DNA of 64,000 bases from RBC074 sp964470555 (GCA_964470555.1 CAYYDG010000010.1:1-64000), one strand, 5' to 3'; numbered from the stretch's first letter, positions 33,721 to 42,643 are shown. Numbers and translations: made by a program. Notes: generated by a model not told the origin, from the sequence alone.

Positions 33721-34653
33721 TTATCCCAACTGCCCCAGTTCGTGCGCAAACGGATTGCTGTTTTGCCAACCGGTGCGTCCCGTTTGCCGAAATTGTTCCA
33801 ACCGGCGAATGGTGATTTCGCAAAAGACCGGATCAATATCCATCGTCAGGCATTGGCGTCCGGCCAGTTCCGCCGCCAGCAACGTCGTTCCCGAATGCGA
33901 AAAGAAATCCTGCACGACATCGCCCGGCGAAGAACTGGCGGCGATGATTCGCTGGATCGCTTTCAACGGCTTTTGCGCGTAACAGCCGTTGACGTTTTCT
34001 TCCATGCGATAAAACACCTGCTGCACATCAATCCAGACGTTGCCGGCGCGTAAAGTATCAGCCCGGCCTCGGGCAGAATTTTCCGTCAATTCGCCGCCGA
34101 TTTCCTTGTAATAACCTTTGACGGCTTTGGGAATGTCCGTGTATTGCGGCGTGAATTTCGGATCGCCTTTGGCGTAACAGAGCAGTTCCTGCCGCACGCT
34201 CATCCAGTTTTTCTGCGTTCCGTATCCGCGCTGGTTTCGCAGCGTGATGAAGCTGCGCGACCGAAATCCTGTCTCGCGCATCATCAGCATCAACTCAGGC
34301 AACGGAGCGAATCCTGAGCGCTGGTCGGCTCCGATCCACAAATACAAACTGCTGTCGGCGGCCAAAACCGCTTCGGTGTTTTCAACGACTTCCCTGCACC
34401 AGGCGATGAATTCGTCCACCTGACGTTGCTGAAACGCGACGAAGTTGTACGGCAGATCGTGAATTGCCAGCGTGGCTTTTTCCGTTCCGCAAAGCTTCAA
34501 AACGTCGTTCGCTTCGGCGGCATCCAGACAACCGACGCGATGGCCGCTGAGCGAATCACGCCAGATTTCGCCGGGCTTCAACCGGCAAAACGGCAACAAC
34601 CTTTGTCGAAGGTCTTCATCACGATCCAGCCTCGCCAAAGGATGTTTGAGCAT
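33721..34653 (-). CDS. DNA methyltransferase (N4/N6-amino type, orphan)
   Basis: 310 residues from the ATG at 34653. The catalytic motif IV is HDLPYNF (a DLPY variant of DPPY) at about 64-70. The AdoMet-binding motif I is the later FFSHSGTTLLAAELAGR, so the order is IV before I, as in beta-type N6/N4 methyltransferases. No restriction endonuclease or specificity gene is adjacent, so it may be a solitary or former phage enzyme. The 5' end abuts an inverted-repeat element and has no Shine-Dalgarno; a TTG start 18 codons upstream inside that repeat is possible. Confidence 0.88.
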   Translation of the reverse strand: MLKHPLARLDRDEDLRQRLLPFCRLKPGEIWRDSLSGHRVGCLDAAEANDVLKLCGTEKATLAIHDLPYNFVAFQQRQVDEFIAWCREVVENTEAVLAADSSLYLWIGADQRSGFAPLPELMLMMRETGFRSRSFITLRNQRGYGTQKNWMSVRQELLCYAKGDPKFTPQYTDIPKAVKGYYKEIGGELTENSARGRADTLRAGNVWIDVQQVFYRMEENVNGCYAQKPLKAIQRIIAASSSPGDVVQDFFSHSGTTLLAAELAGRQCLTMDIDPVFCEITIRRLEQFRQTGRTGWQNSNPFAHELGQLG

Positions 34654-34656
34654 AAA

Positions 34657-34808
34657 CAAGACTGAATTTTTACAGACAGGATTGACAAGATTTTTCAGGA
34701 TAAGCAAGACAAGTCCAAACTGTTACTGACCAATTCTCGTCAACCACCTCGTAAATCCTGAAACGATCCTGCCCATCCTGTCTAAAAATTTCAGGCTTAC
34801 TTGTCTTG
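34657..34808. repeat. 150-bp inverted-repeat (MITE-like) element
   Basis: Imperfect inverted repeat: left arm 34657-34700 (CAAGAC, GACAGGATTGACAAGAT, TTTCAGGA) pairs with right arm 34756-34808 (TCCTGAAA, ATCCTGTC, GTCTTG). The GACAGGAT/CAGGAT motifs recur within each arm. The left end touches the methyltransferase start. The right arm supplies the last codons and stop of the neighbouring membrane-protein gene. No clear target duplication was found. Confidence 0.7.
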
Positions 34809-35648
34809 TGTGAATTTGGAAGCTTTTTTGCGATAACCGCGCGAAGCCAGATCGGCCAGATGCTGCGTCGAAAATCGTTCGCGCGACCGTTCTTCGCGTT
34901 CGCGCAACGCCACCCAACCCAGCGCATACGGCAACATGAAGTAATGCAGCTTGCCGCCGGCGGCTTCGAAGATGTGCGACAACAGCATGACTATGATTTG
35001 CGCTCCGGCTCCGGCGGCAACTGGTTCGGCGATTGTCGGTTCGCCGATGTAGCGCGCTCCCAGCAAATGCATCGGCTCGTAATTCAAAAAGACGAACAAC
35101 AGCAATCCGGCAAAATAACTGGCCAGCGAGGAAATATCATCCTTGCGCCAGGCGATCATCAAACTGACAAAAATAATCACCGTGATGCCCAGCACCAGAT
35201 ACGGCGCAAAAATCGAACGCGACCAGGTGACGGCGTGTCCGCGCGATGCAAAACCGACGACAAACGACATTGCCAGTACAACGCCGCACAGGGCGTAAAA
35301 TAATTTCCATTCGTCGCGTTGCGCACGCGCAGAACGCAGATCGGCATACCAGAAAGCGAAGACGCCGGCGATGCCGCCTTCAAACACTCCCTGACAAATC
35401 AGGGACGGAAACACAGACAAAGTCAGATTGAAAATCGTCACCGGAGCGACGCTGTTCAATTCAGTTCCGGTGGCGAGAAATTTCCCCAGCACGCTCAGGC
35501 CGACGCCCATTCCGAACATCATCAGAAACCGGCGATCCTGCTTGTAATAAAGAAAGTACGAGGCAACGGCCAGGCTGACAATCATCAGAATCAAACGGGT
35601 TTCGTAATATCCCGTCTGATCGAAATTCCTGAGCATCAAATAGTCCAT
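34797..35648 (-). CDS. polytopic membrane protein of unknown function (Lgt-like topology)
   Basis: 283 residues from the ATG at 35648 with about seven membrane helices and a charged cytoplasmic tail (REREERSRERFS). The distribution of helices and residues such as RLILM and FEGGIAG vaguely recalls prolipoprotein diacylglyceryl transferase, but the Lgt signature is not present, so no function is assigned. The last codons (about TQDK plus stop) are provided by the inverted-repeat element, so the original C-terminus may have been altered. Confidence 0.65.
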   Translation of the reverse strand: MDYLMLRNFDQTGYYETRLILMIVSLAVASYFLYYKQDRRFLMMFGMGVGLSVLGKFLATGTELNSVAPVTIFNLTLSVFPSLICQGVFEGGIAGVFAFWYADLRSARAQRDEWKLFYALCGVVLAMSFVVGFASRGHAVTWSRSIFAPYLVLGITVIIFVSLMIAWRKDDISSLASYFAGLLLFVFLNYEPMHLLGARYIGEPTIAEPVAAGAGAQIIVMLLSHIFEAAGGKLHYFMLPYALGWVALREREERSRERFSTQHLADLASRGYRKKASKFTQDK

Positions 35649-35781
35649 AGTGAGTTTCCGCGAGCCAAGTTTTGGGGGCAACCAGGTTGCGAACGATGCT
35701 TGTAACTTATGTGCGAAACGCGATTCTACTCGCTCAGCCCGCGAGGGCAAATCAGTTTCCAGTCATCTACTCATCAGCGCA

Positions 35782-36930
35782 TCAGCTTTCGGCGATGTTC
35801 CGCTTGAGGCGAGCCGGAACAGTAATCGCCAAAATCAACACCAGGGCGCCGATGAGCGTTCCGGCGACTGCCCACGCCATGGCCTGCGCGCCATGCGATT
35901 CAAAAAACTGGCCGATCAATCGCGGCCAGAACATTCCGCCCGCCGAAGCTCCAACCAGAAACAATCCAGTGACTTTGCCGGACAAATGCAACCGATTTTG
36001 AGCGAAGCCGAACATACTGGGAAAAACCGGCGCGACCGAAACGCCAAAACCAAGCGCGCAAATCCAGACCAACGTCGCTGAAATCGGAAATATCAGCAAT
36101 CCCACTACAAACAACGTCGCCATTCCCATAAACAGTAGAGCCAGCGGTAAGGCGGCAAAGCGCATGGAAAGCCAGATTGTCGCCAATCGCCCCACCGTGA
36201 ACGCCGCCCAGAATCCCGAATTGATCTTGTAGGCTTCAGGAATGGCAATGCCCTGTTGAACTGCGTAACTGAAAATCCATCCCATCACGCTGGCTTCTGC
36301 GCCGACTTCCAGAAAGAAATAAACCGCCAGCAGACCAGGCAACAATCCCGGCGTTGCCGCTTTTGCGTCATCGTGATGAGCAACGCATAGCGGCGGGCTG
36401 GTGGAAATCAACACCATGACCATCGGCGGCAGACTCAGCAAAGCCAAAACCCAGTAAGTCAATCGCAACCCATCGGAACGGTCGGCAAAAAGCGAAACGA
36501 ACATAGGAGCCAGAAATCCGCCCAAGCCAAAGGCGAAATGCATCACGCCCATAAACGGACGAACGCGGTCGCCGTGTTCCATGACGATCAAGGCGTTGCC
36601 GCCCACGTTGATCGAAGCGGACGCCAATCCAATGCATGCCGACAGAACTATCGCCATCAAAAGCTGGCCGGACATGGGCAACAACGCCATGGCCAATGCC
36701 GACGCCAACAACGATGCGGCCAGCACCGGATGTCCTCTGACTTTGTCATATACGCGCCCGATCAACCACGACCCGACCATCGTTCCCAACGCGCGCGCGA
36801 CAAACAGATTGCTGATCTGCCTCATTTCTACGTGAGTTTGCGCCGCCAACGCAGGCAACGTCGGGCCAATGGAACCAGAAATCAAACCAAGAGCGATAAA
36901 TGCCAGCGAGTACAAAAAGGTTTTGGACAT
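35782..36930 (-). CDS. major facilitator superfamily transporter
   Basis: 382 residues with about twelve membrane helices; the loop 2-3 motif is seen as GSWLIGRVYDKVRGHPVL, a variant of the MFS motif A (GxLaDrxGrr). It is similar in size to sugar or drug:H+ antiporters; the substrate is unknown. The start is the ATG at 36930 (MSKTFLYSL); a 6-codon extension is possible. Confidence 0.9.
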   Translation of the reverse strand: MSKTFLYSLAFIALGLISGSIGPTLPALAAQTHVEMRQISNLFVARALGTMVGSWLIGRVYDKVRGHPVLAASLLASALAMALLPMSGQLLMAIVLSACIGLASASINVGGNALIVMEHGDRVRPFMGVMHFAFGLGGFLAPMFVSLFADRSDGLRLTYWVLALLSLPPMVMVLISTSPPLCVAHHDDAKAATPGLLPGLLAVYFFLEVGAEASVMGWIFSYAVQQGIAIPEAYKINSGFWAAFTVGRLATIWLSMRFAALPLALLFMGMATLFVVGLLIFPISATLVWICALGFGVSVAPVFPSMFGFAQNRLHLSGKVTGLFLVGASAGGMFWPRLIGQFFESHGAQAMAWAVAGTLIGALVLILAITVPARLKRNIAES

Positions 36931-36974
36931 TGAGTGCGTAAACAACAAAAGCTGGAATGCTGATAAAACAAAAT

Positions 36975-37048
36975 ACGGAACAAACCAGAATAACCAAAAA
37001 GACGAAAAATGGGTTTTCCGTTCATTCCGTTATTTCCGTTTGTTCCGT
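36975..37048. repeat. inverted repeat built from ACGGAA units
   Basis: Perfect 11-bp ends ACGGAACAAAC (36975-36985) and GTTTGTTCCGT (37038-37048) enclose weaker pairing. The right half holds four spaced TTCCGT units (37015-37048). It lies between the lhgO-like gene (stop at 37086) and the MFS gene. Confidence 0.65.
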
Positions 37049-37085
37049 CATCTCTGCCAATCGGCCTTCAGATATTTGGAGCCGG

Positions 37086-38189
37086 TCAAAGAACAGCCCG
37101 CGCCATTTCGGCGACGCTCTTTCCAATCGAAAGACAGGCGGTCAATCCGGGAGATTCGATGCCGATCAAATGAATCACCTGCGGCCAGCGCGGATCGTGT
37201 TCGATCACCCAGTCGGCAATCGTGTGAACGTGTTCCGGCGTCAAACGTGGCCGGATGCCGGTGTAACTCAGCCGCAAATCTTCCAGCCGCAAACTCGGAC
37301 ACATGATTTTGGCCAGTTCGTAATGCTCTTCCAACGGCGTGCGGTCGCTTTCGTAATCGTCTTTGCTCTGGCGGTAACGAGCATTCGGCCCAATCTGCAA
37401 AGTTCCGCCGGTCGTGCGCGTGAAATGCACTCCCAAACCGTGCCCGGTCGGCAACGGCAGCGGATAAACCAAACCATTGACGATGTGACTGCGGCTGGGA
37501 ATGATTTCGGCGTATTCACCGCGACAAGGATAAACAGTGTGCTTGTCGTAACCGAACATTCGCGCAACGTCGTCAGAAAATAATCCGGCGGAGTTGATGA
37601 CCACGCGCGCCTGCACTTCTTCGCGTTCGGTGCGAATGGTCGTCAATCCATTGTTGATTTCGGCTCCGATGACTTTGGTGTTCGTCAAAATGTGTGCGCC
37701 GTTCGATTGCGCCACGCGCGCCAGCGTTTTGACCAGTTCTTCGGCTTCGACAATGCCCGTGTTCGGCGAATGAATGGCAATCGGCGAAGCGATGTTCGGT
37801 TCAATCCTCTGAATTTCCTTGCTGTCAATGATTCGCAAATCATCCACGCCGTTCAGTTCGGCGCGACGAATCAAATCTTCCAGTTGCGGCAAATGATCTT
37901 CGCTGTCGGCGACAATCAGCTTGCCGATGCGCTGGTGAGGCACGCCGTGTTTAGCGCAAAACTCGTACAACATCGGCACGCCGCGCACGCAATGAACCGC
38001 TTTCAACGAACCGGCCTTGTAATAAATTCCGCGATGAATGACTCCGCTGTTGCGCGTCGAAGTCCCCAGACCGAGTCGCGGCAAGGCTTCGAGCAAAAAC
38101 ACGTCTTCGGCAAAGCGCGACAGTTCCGCGGCGATTGCTGCCCCGACGACTCCGCCGCCGATGACGACTACATTTACGGTTTCAGCCAT
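37086..38189 (-). CDS. lhgO: L-2-hydroxyglutarate dehydrogenase-like FAD oxidoreductase
   Basis: 367 residues of the DAO/LhgO family: VVVIGGGVVGAAIAAELSR dinucleotide-binding motif at the N-terminus, then TSTRNSGVIHRGIYY, the characteristic family segment, and a C-terminal GIRPRLTPE and HLIGIESPGLTACLSIG. It likely oxidises L-2-hydroxyglutarate to 2-oxoglutarate, passing electrons to quinone. It begins 3 bp after the YmdB-like gene. Confidence 0.9.
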   Translation of the reverse strand: MAETVNVVVIGGGVVGAAIAAELSRFAEDVFLLEALPRLGLGTSTRNSGVIHRGIYYKAGSLKAVHCVRGVPMLYEFCAKHGVPHQRIGKLIVADSEDHLPQLEDLIRRAELNGVDDLRIIDSKEIQRIEPNIASPIAIHSPNTGIVEAEELVKTLARVAQSNGAHILTNTKVIGAEINNGLTTIRTEREEVQARVVINSAGLFSDDVARMFGYDKHTVYPCRGEYAEIIPSRSHIVNGLVYPLPLPTGHGLGVHFTRTTGGTLQIGPNARYRQSKDDYESDRTPLEEHYELAKIMCPSLRLEDLRLSYTGIRPRLTPEHVHTIADWVIEHDPRWPQVIHLIGIESPGLTACLSIGKSVAEMARAVL

Positions 38190-38192
38190 AAC

Positions 38193-38975
38193 TTATTTGT
38201 GATTCAAACTTATTCGCTCGACTTGAAGCGCCTTTCCGGTTTCTTCGTCCACATCCACGATCAAGCCGTTCAGCTTGATGTTGCCTTCGCTCGGCTCAAA
38301 CCGTGGAGCGATGCCTTTCAGAAAGCGTTCGATGACGATGCCGGTTTGCATACCGATGACTCCATCGTGCGGACCGGTCATTCCCAGATCGGTCAAATAC
38401 CCTGTGCCACCGGGAAAAATTTGTTCGTCGGCGGTTTGCACGTGCGTGTGGGTGCCGACGACGGCGGAAACTCTGCCGTCCAGGTAACGTCCCATTGCCA
38501 TTTTTTCGGCTGTGGTTTCGGCGTGCATGTCCACCAGAATGATTTTTACTGAAGGTTCCAGCGCGGCCAGTTGCGCGTCCACACAACGGAACGGATCGTC
38601 CGAAGGCGGCATAAACGCGCGGCCTTGCAGATTGATGACGGCGATGGGGATGCCTTTGACCTTGCCTACCCAGCGGCCTTTGCCCGGAACGCCCGGAGCG
38701 TAATTGGCCGGACGCAACAAGCGCGGTTCGCGTTCGATGTATTCCAGAATCTCTTTCTTGTCGAAGATGTGGTTGCCGGAAGTCATGACGTCAACCCCGG
38801 CGGCAAAGAGGTCTTCGGCGATGCGCGGCGTGATGGAAAAACCTCCGGCGGCGTTTTCGACATTCGAGACGACGAAATCAATTTCGCGTTGGGAACGAAG
38901 ATCGAACAATCGTTCTTCCAACACACGACGACCGGCGCGCGCCATGGTGTCGCCGGTCAACAAAACTCTGAACAT
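38193..38975 (-). CDS. ymdB: YmdB-type metallophosphoesterase (TIGR00282 family)
   Basis: 260 residues. Metal-binding motifs are present: LLTGDTMARAGRR (usually GDIxGxxGR), SNVENAAGG, TSGNHIFDKKE, DMHAETTAEKMAMG and GTHTHVQTADE. The family hydrolyses 2',3'- and 3',5'-cyclic nucleotides and affects multicellular behaviour in Bacillus; the role in this organism is not known. It is the first gene of a two-gene operon with lhgO. Confidence 0.93.
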   Translation of the reverse strand: MFRVLLTGDTMARAGRRVLEERLFDLRSQREIDFVVSNVENAAGGFSITPRIAEDLFAAGVDVMTSGNHIFDKKEILEYIEREPRLLRPANYAPGVPGKGRWVGKVKGIPIAVINLQGRAFMPPSDDPFRCVDAQLAALEPSVKIILVDMHAETTAEKMAMGRYLDGRVSAVVGTHTHVQTADEQIFPGGTGYLTDLGMTGPHDGVIGMQTGIVIERFLKGIAPRFEPSEGNIKLNGLIVDVDEETGKALQVERISLNHK

Positions 38976-39417
38976 TGGGATTGAAAGGCCTTTCTAAGTC
39001 GGCATCGCAGCTTGTCGGAATTGAAAGATGCCGGACGTGACATTATGCGAGATCAAAAGTTCAAGGACTTCCACTTGGCCGTGTCAGAAGCCTCATTTGA
39101 ACCTGTTCAAAAACAGGTGGGTGACCTTAGCTCCGCGGCGACGGAGTCTCGCGCTGTGGCGAGCGTTCCAGCCAACAGATAGTTGCATCGGCCCCCGATC
39201 AAATGAATAGGAACAAATTGAAGTGCTCCCGCCACTAACTTTGCAGAAGTCCTATGACGTTTTGAATACTATGCCCGTCATCACGAAACCGTCAATACCC
39301 GCAAACGAAGATTTTCGTTAAAACGATGCCATCGCATTGCTTGACCGCTCTGAAGCCGTTGGCTATTCTCTCGCCTTTTCAAACCAGCAATTTTTTGGAC
39401 AGCAAGGAGATTTTCCA
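38976..39417. other. intergenic region with several hairpins upstream of efp
   Basis: About 440 bp between divergent ymdB and efp. It has a degenerate half of the REP-like palindrome (38998-39018, CAGCTTGTCGG), a short hairpin CCTGTT-CAAA-AACAGG near 39099-39116 and CTCCG/CGGAG near 39131-39147. No gene or known RNA was recognised. The efp promoter lies at the right end. Confidence 0.4.
39341..39369 (+). promoter_or_regulatory. efp promoter
   Basis: TTGACC (39341-39346) and TATTCT (39364-39369) with an exact 17-bp spacer, giving a leader of about 42 nt before the efp ATG. Confidence 0.65.
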
Positions 39418-39981
39418 ATGGGTATTCCCGCAACGCAGATTCGCAAAGGCATGGTCATTTTGCACAATGGTGTGCTGCACCGCATCGTCGAATTTCATCA
39501 CCACACTCCCGGCAACCTGCGCGCCATGGTGCAGGCAAAAATGCGCAACCTGAAAACCGGCACGACGACTGAAAACCGTTTCCGCTCCAACGAAGACGTG
39601 GAGCGCGTGGTGTTGGACGATCAGGAAATGACTTACCTTTACAATGATTCCGCCGGTTATCATTTTATGAATACGGAATCGTACGAGCAGGTCTCGCTCA
39701 GCGCTGATGACCTGGGAGATATGGCCGGGTATCTGTTGCCCGAAACAATCATCAACGTGCAGTTTTACGAAGGTTCGCCCATTGGCATTGATATTCCCGC
39801 CGTCGTCGAACTGACTGTCGTCGAAACCGAACCAGAAGTGAAAGGCGCGACGGTCAGCAACGTCGGCAAACCGGCGAAACTCGACACCGGCATTACCATT
39901 CAGGTTCCCGCTTTCATCAAGGAAGGCGACAAAATCCGCGTGGACACCACTGAAGGCCGGTATATGGAACGCGCCAAATAA
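39418..39981 (+). CDS. efp: translation elongation factor P
   Basis: 187 residues with the three EF-P barrels; it relieves ribosome stalling at consecutive prolines. The start at ATG 39418 has AAGGAG upstream; an upstream frame extension is rejected. The loop that reaches the peptidyl-transferase centre reads HHTPGNLRA: the tip residue aligned with E. coli Lys34 is Asn33, with Arg two residues on. So the lysine and arginine modification sites of the EpmA, YmfI and EarP systems are absent at the tip. No such modifying gene is in the window. Confidence 0.96.
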   Translation: MGIPATQIRKGMVILHNGVLHRIVEFHHHTPGNLRAMVQAKMRNLKTGTTTENRFRSNEDVERVVLDDQEMTYLYNDSAGYHFMNTESYEQVSLSADDLGDMAGYLLPETIINVQFYEGSPIGIDIPAVVELTVVETEPEVKGATVSNVGKPAKLDTGITIQVPAFIKEGDKIRVDTTEGRYMERAK

Positions 39982-39984
39982 TCA

Positions 39985-40055
39985 GGTGGCAGGTCGTAGG
40001 TTGCAGGTGACAGCTTTTCTGCCTGCAACCTGTAACCCACCACCTACCACCTGCC
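39985..40055. repeat. palindromic element directly before waaA
   Basis: Inner arms AGGTTGCAGG (39998-40007) and CCTGCAACCT (40022-40031) are perfect; outer GGCAGGT (39988-39994) pairs with ACCTGCC (40049-40055), the base just before the waaA ATG. It fills the whole efp-waaA gap, so waaA has no ordinary ribosome-binding site. Confidence 0.65.
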
Positions 40056-41372
40056 ATGCTTTACAGCCTTCTTTACACGCTGGCCTTTTTCGCGCTCCTG
40101 CCTTACTTCGCTTATCAAGCCGTTTTCAATCGAAAGTATCTGGGCAATCTTCGCGGACGATTGTGGATGTCGCCGTTGCCGGTTACCCCTGAAGAGCAGC
40201 GACCAACAATCTGGCTGCATGCGGTTTCGGTCGGAGAAACGCTGGCGGCAAAATCGCTGATCGTCGCGTTGCGTCAGCAGTTTCCCAATCATCGAATGGT
40301 GATTTCCACAACGACCATCACGGGGCAGGCCGTCGCCCGGCAGCAAATCGCCGAAGCCGACGCTGTTTGTTATTTTCCGTTCGATTGGCGTTTCACCGTG
40401 CGTCGCGCGCTCGATGCCGTTCAGCCGGAAATCATAGTTTTGATGGAATCGGAATTGTGGATGAATTTTCTGACCGAATGCAGGCACAGGCGAATTCCGA
40501 CCATGGTCGTCAATGGCAGAATCTCGGATCGTTCGTTTCCGCGTTCGCAAAAGTTCGGATTTTTTATCCGCAAACTCTATTGCCTGGTGACGCAATTTTT
40601 GATGCAGAGCCGATTGGACGCTGAACGCGCTATCCGTCTTGGCGCACCCGCTGAGCGCGTTGTGGTCAGTGGCAATTTGAAATACGACATTCGGGACACC
40701 AGCGAATCGCCCAACCTGGCCGAAACCGCGCGCCAATTGAACGAAATTTTCGCGCTTGACCGCGCTCCGCTGATCGTAGCGGGCAGCACAGGCGAAGGCG
40801 AAGAGAAAATTTTGCTGGCGGCTTTCGACCAACTGCGAATGCTGAAACAACTGCCAGCCGTTCGGTTGTTGATTGCGCCGCGTCACCCAGAACGGTTCAA
40901 TTCTGTCGCGGAACTGATTGAAACAACCACCGACAGGTTTGCGCGCCGCTCGAATGCTCAAACAGCGACAGACGCCGACATCATTCTGCTGGATTCGATT
41001 GGCGAACTGGCTGCCTTGTATCGGTTCGCTTCGTTGGTGTTCGTAGGCGGCAGTCTGGTTCCCGTCGGTGGCCACAACATTCTGGAACCGGCGCTGTTTG
41101 CCAAACCGATCATGGTCGGTCCGCACATGCAAAATTTCCGCGAAATCACCGGCGAGTTCTTGCGTCGTGAAGCTGTAATTCAACTGAACGCGACCAGAGC
41201 CGACGAACAGGCGCGCGAGCTTTGCCGGACATTCGCCGAATTGCTCAACGATAAAAATCTTGCCGAGCGGCTTGGCGCAAACGCGCGCCTGGCGATTGAA
41301 GACAATCGTGGGGCGACGGCGCGAACCGTCGCCGCAATCGCCATCTTGATAGAACATCCGCCGATACGATAA
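40056..41372 (+). CDS. waaA: 3-deoxy-D-manno-octulosonic acid transferase WaaA (KdtA)
   Basis: Adds Kdo from CMP-Kdo to lipid IVA at the inner membrane. 438 residues: N-terminal membrane anchor (about 1-22), IWLHAVSVGET with the catalytic-type Glu, STTTITGQ, LMESELWMN, and C-terminal SLVPVGGHNILEPALFAKPI nucleotide-sugar motif (GT-B fold, GT30). This shows the organism makes Kdo-lipid A. The ATG at 40056 gives the conserved start but is preceded only by the palindromic repeat. Confidence 0.93.
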   Translation: MLYSLLYTLAFFALLPYFAYQAVFNRKYLGNLRGRLWMSPLPVTPEEQRPTIWLHAVSVGETLAAKSLIVALRQQFPNHRMVISTTTITGQAVARQQIAEADAVCYFPFDWRFTVRRALDAVQPEIIVLMESELWMNFLTECRHRRIPTMVVNGRISDRSFPRSQKFGFFIRKLYCLVTQFLMQSRLDAERAIRLGAPAERVVVSGNLKYDIRDTSESPNLAETARQLNEIFALDRAPLIVAGSTGEGEEKILLAAFDQLRMLKQLPAVRLLIAPRHPERFNSVAELIETTTDRFARRSNAQTATDADIILLDSIGELAALYRFASLVFVGGSLVPVGGHNILEPALFAKPIMVGPHMQNFREITGEFLRREAVIQLNATRADEQARELCRTFAELLNDKNLAERLGANARLAIEDNRGATARTVAAIAILIEHPPIR

Positions 41373-41389
41373 ATCGGAGATAACCCGTT

Positions 41390-41872
41390 ATGGAGACAAG
41401 CGAAATTTCTTCGCCGGAAACCACCAAAGAGTTTGCTCACAATTTATTCCGCGAACTTCATCAGGCAATTCTTCAACACGAAGCGGGCGTGTTGTCCGGC
41501 AATGTCGAATCCGTTCACGACATGCGAGTCGGCATTCGCCGGTTGCGAGTGGCGCTGAACAACTTCGCGGTTTGTCTTCGCAAAAAAGAGCGAAGGCTAT
41601 GGCGCAGCCGACTGGAAAATCTGGCCCAAGCGCTTGGCGGAGTGCGTGATCTGGACGTGATGATCGAAGCATTGAAAGCCCGGGCAATCATCCGGCCAGA
41701 GCCGGATCGGCGGGCGATTCTGGCGTTTGTCAGCCGTTTGCGCGCTCGACGAAGACGCGCGTTACTGAGATTGAAAACATATCTTGCCAGCCAAGAATTC
41801 GCAGAATTCAAACTCGGCTTTCCCGCCATCCCGAACCTTTCTCATCCCCATCAAAAAGAGAGCACACAATGA
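41390..41872 (+). CDS. CHAD domain, N-terminal half
   Basis: 160 residues, helical and very Arg-rich. It carries the first conserved histidine motif, SVHDMRVGIRRLRVAL (about 43-58), and GGVRDLDVMIEALK, the normal first half of a CHAD domain. Its stop overlaps the next start as ATGA, and the next gene encodes the second half. CHAD proteins bind polyphosphate. See the neighbouring gene for the split. Confidence 0.85.
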   Translation: METSEISSPETTKEFAHNLFRELHQAILQHEAGVLSGNVESVHDMRVGIRRLRVALNNFAVCLRKKERRLWRSRLENLAQALGGVRDLDVMIEALKARAIIRPEPDRRAILAFVSRLRARRRRALLRLKTYLASQEFAEFKLGFPAIPNLSHPHQKESTQ

Positions 41873-42393
41873 GCAAACCTCTGAAAGTCAAAGCAGTGTC
41901 CGAAGACGATCCGATTCCAACAACCGCCGTCAAAATCCTGCGCACCCGGCTGGACGAGTTTTATTCGCACTGGGAAGACACGCAACGAATTCCATCGGCG
42001 CAGGAACTTCATAATTTGAGAATTTCCGGCAAACGATTGCGCTACAGCGCCGAACAATTACGCGAACTGTTTCCTGACCGGCTGGCTTTGCTGATTGATC
42101 TGCTCAAACGCGGCCAGGATTTGCTGGGCGAAATTCAAGACTGTGTCACCAGACACGAAACGATACAGACCGAGTTAACACGATTGCAGAAACAAAAAAG
42201 TCCGGATGGAAACATCTTAAAAAACCTGATCGAGGCTGACCACCAGCGACAATCGCTGCTCTTCAACCAATTCAGGGAAATTTGGATGGGATTGTCCGCG
42301 CCGAAATTCCAAGCAGGGTTGAAAGCCATGGTCAGTCAGGCGTGCATGGAAAAAGCGTCTATGAGCGGCGCACCGAAACGATTAAATCAATGA
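41869..42393 (+). CDS. CHAD domain, C-terminal half
   Basis: 174 residues with the second conserved motif, ELHNLRISGKRLRYSAEQL (about 45-63), the counterpart of the SVHDMRVGIRRLR motif in the preceding protein. Together the two make the two four-helix bundles of one CHAD domain. The first 20 residues are linker-like. The ATGA overlap suggests equal production, so the halves may assemble as a heterodimer. Confidence 0.85.
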   Translation: MSKPLKVKAVSEDDPIPTTAVKILRTRLDEFYSHWEDTQRIPSAQELHNLRISGKRLRYSAEQLRELFPDRLALLIDLLKRGQDLLGEIQDCVTRHETIQTELTRLQKQKSPDGNILKNLIEADHQRQSLLFNQFREIWMGLSAPKFQAGLKAMVSQACMEKASMSGAPKRLNQ

Positions 42394-42442
42394 TTGACTT
42401 GGCCGGAAAGCCTGTGCTACTAACCCCGTCAGCTTGCACTTG

Positions 42443-42462
42443 GGATTGATCTTTATCAATCC
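42443..42462. terminator. short perfect hairpin after the CHAD genes
   Basis: GGATTGAT-CTTT-ATCAATCC forms a perfect 8-bp stem with a 4-nt loop, 50 bp after the CHAD stop. There is no T run after it, so it may pause or protect rather than terminate. Confidence 0.4.
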
Positions 42463-42643
42463 TTGCTATCAGGGTCTTCCCGTTCAGACTCGGCGCAAGT
42501 TTTTTTGCCGGATTGATTTAATTATCAGTCTCCTGTGTTCGTTGTCTTACGCTTGGACCTTTTTCGATCTAACTGTCGCTCACGTTATTTTCCGTTGCCT
42601 TTATTCGTTGAATCACTAAAGCATCCCGGGGAGAAATGTCACG

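Noticed and set aside
34797..35648. Prolipoprotein diacylglyceryl transferase (Lgt)
   Set aside because: Similar helix count, but the Lgt signature segment with its conserved His, Gly and Arg residues was not found.
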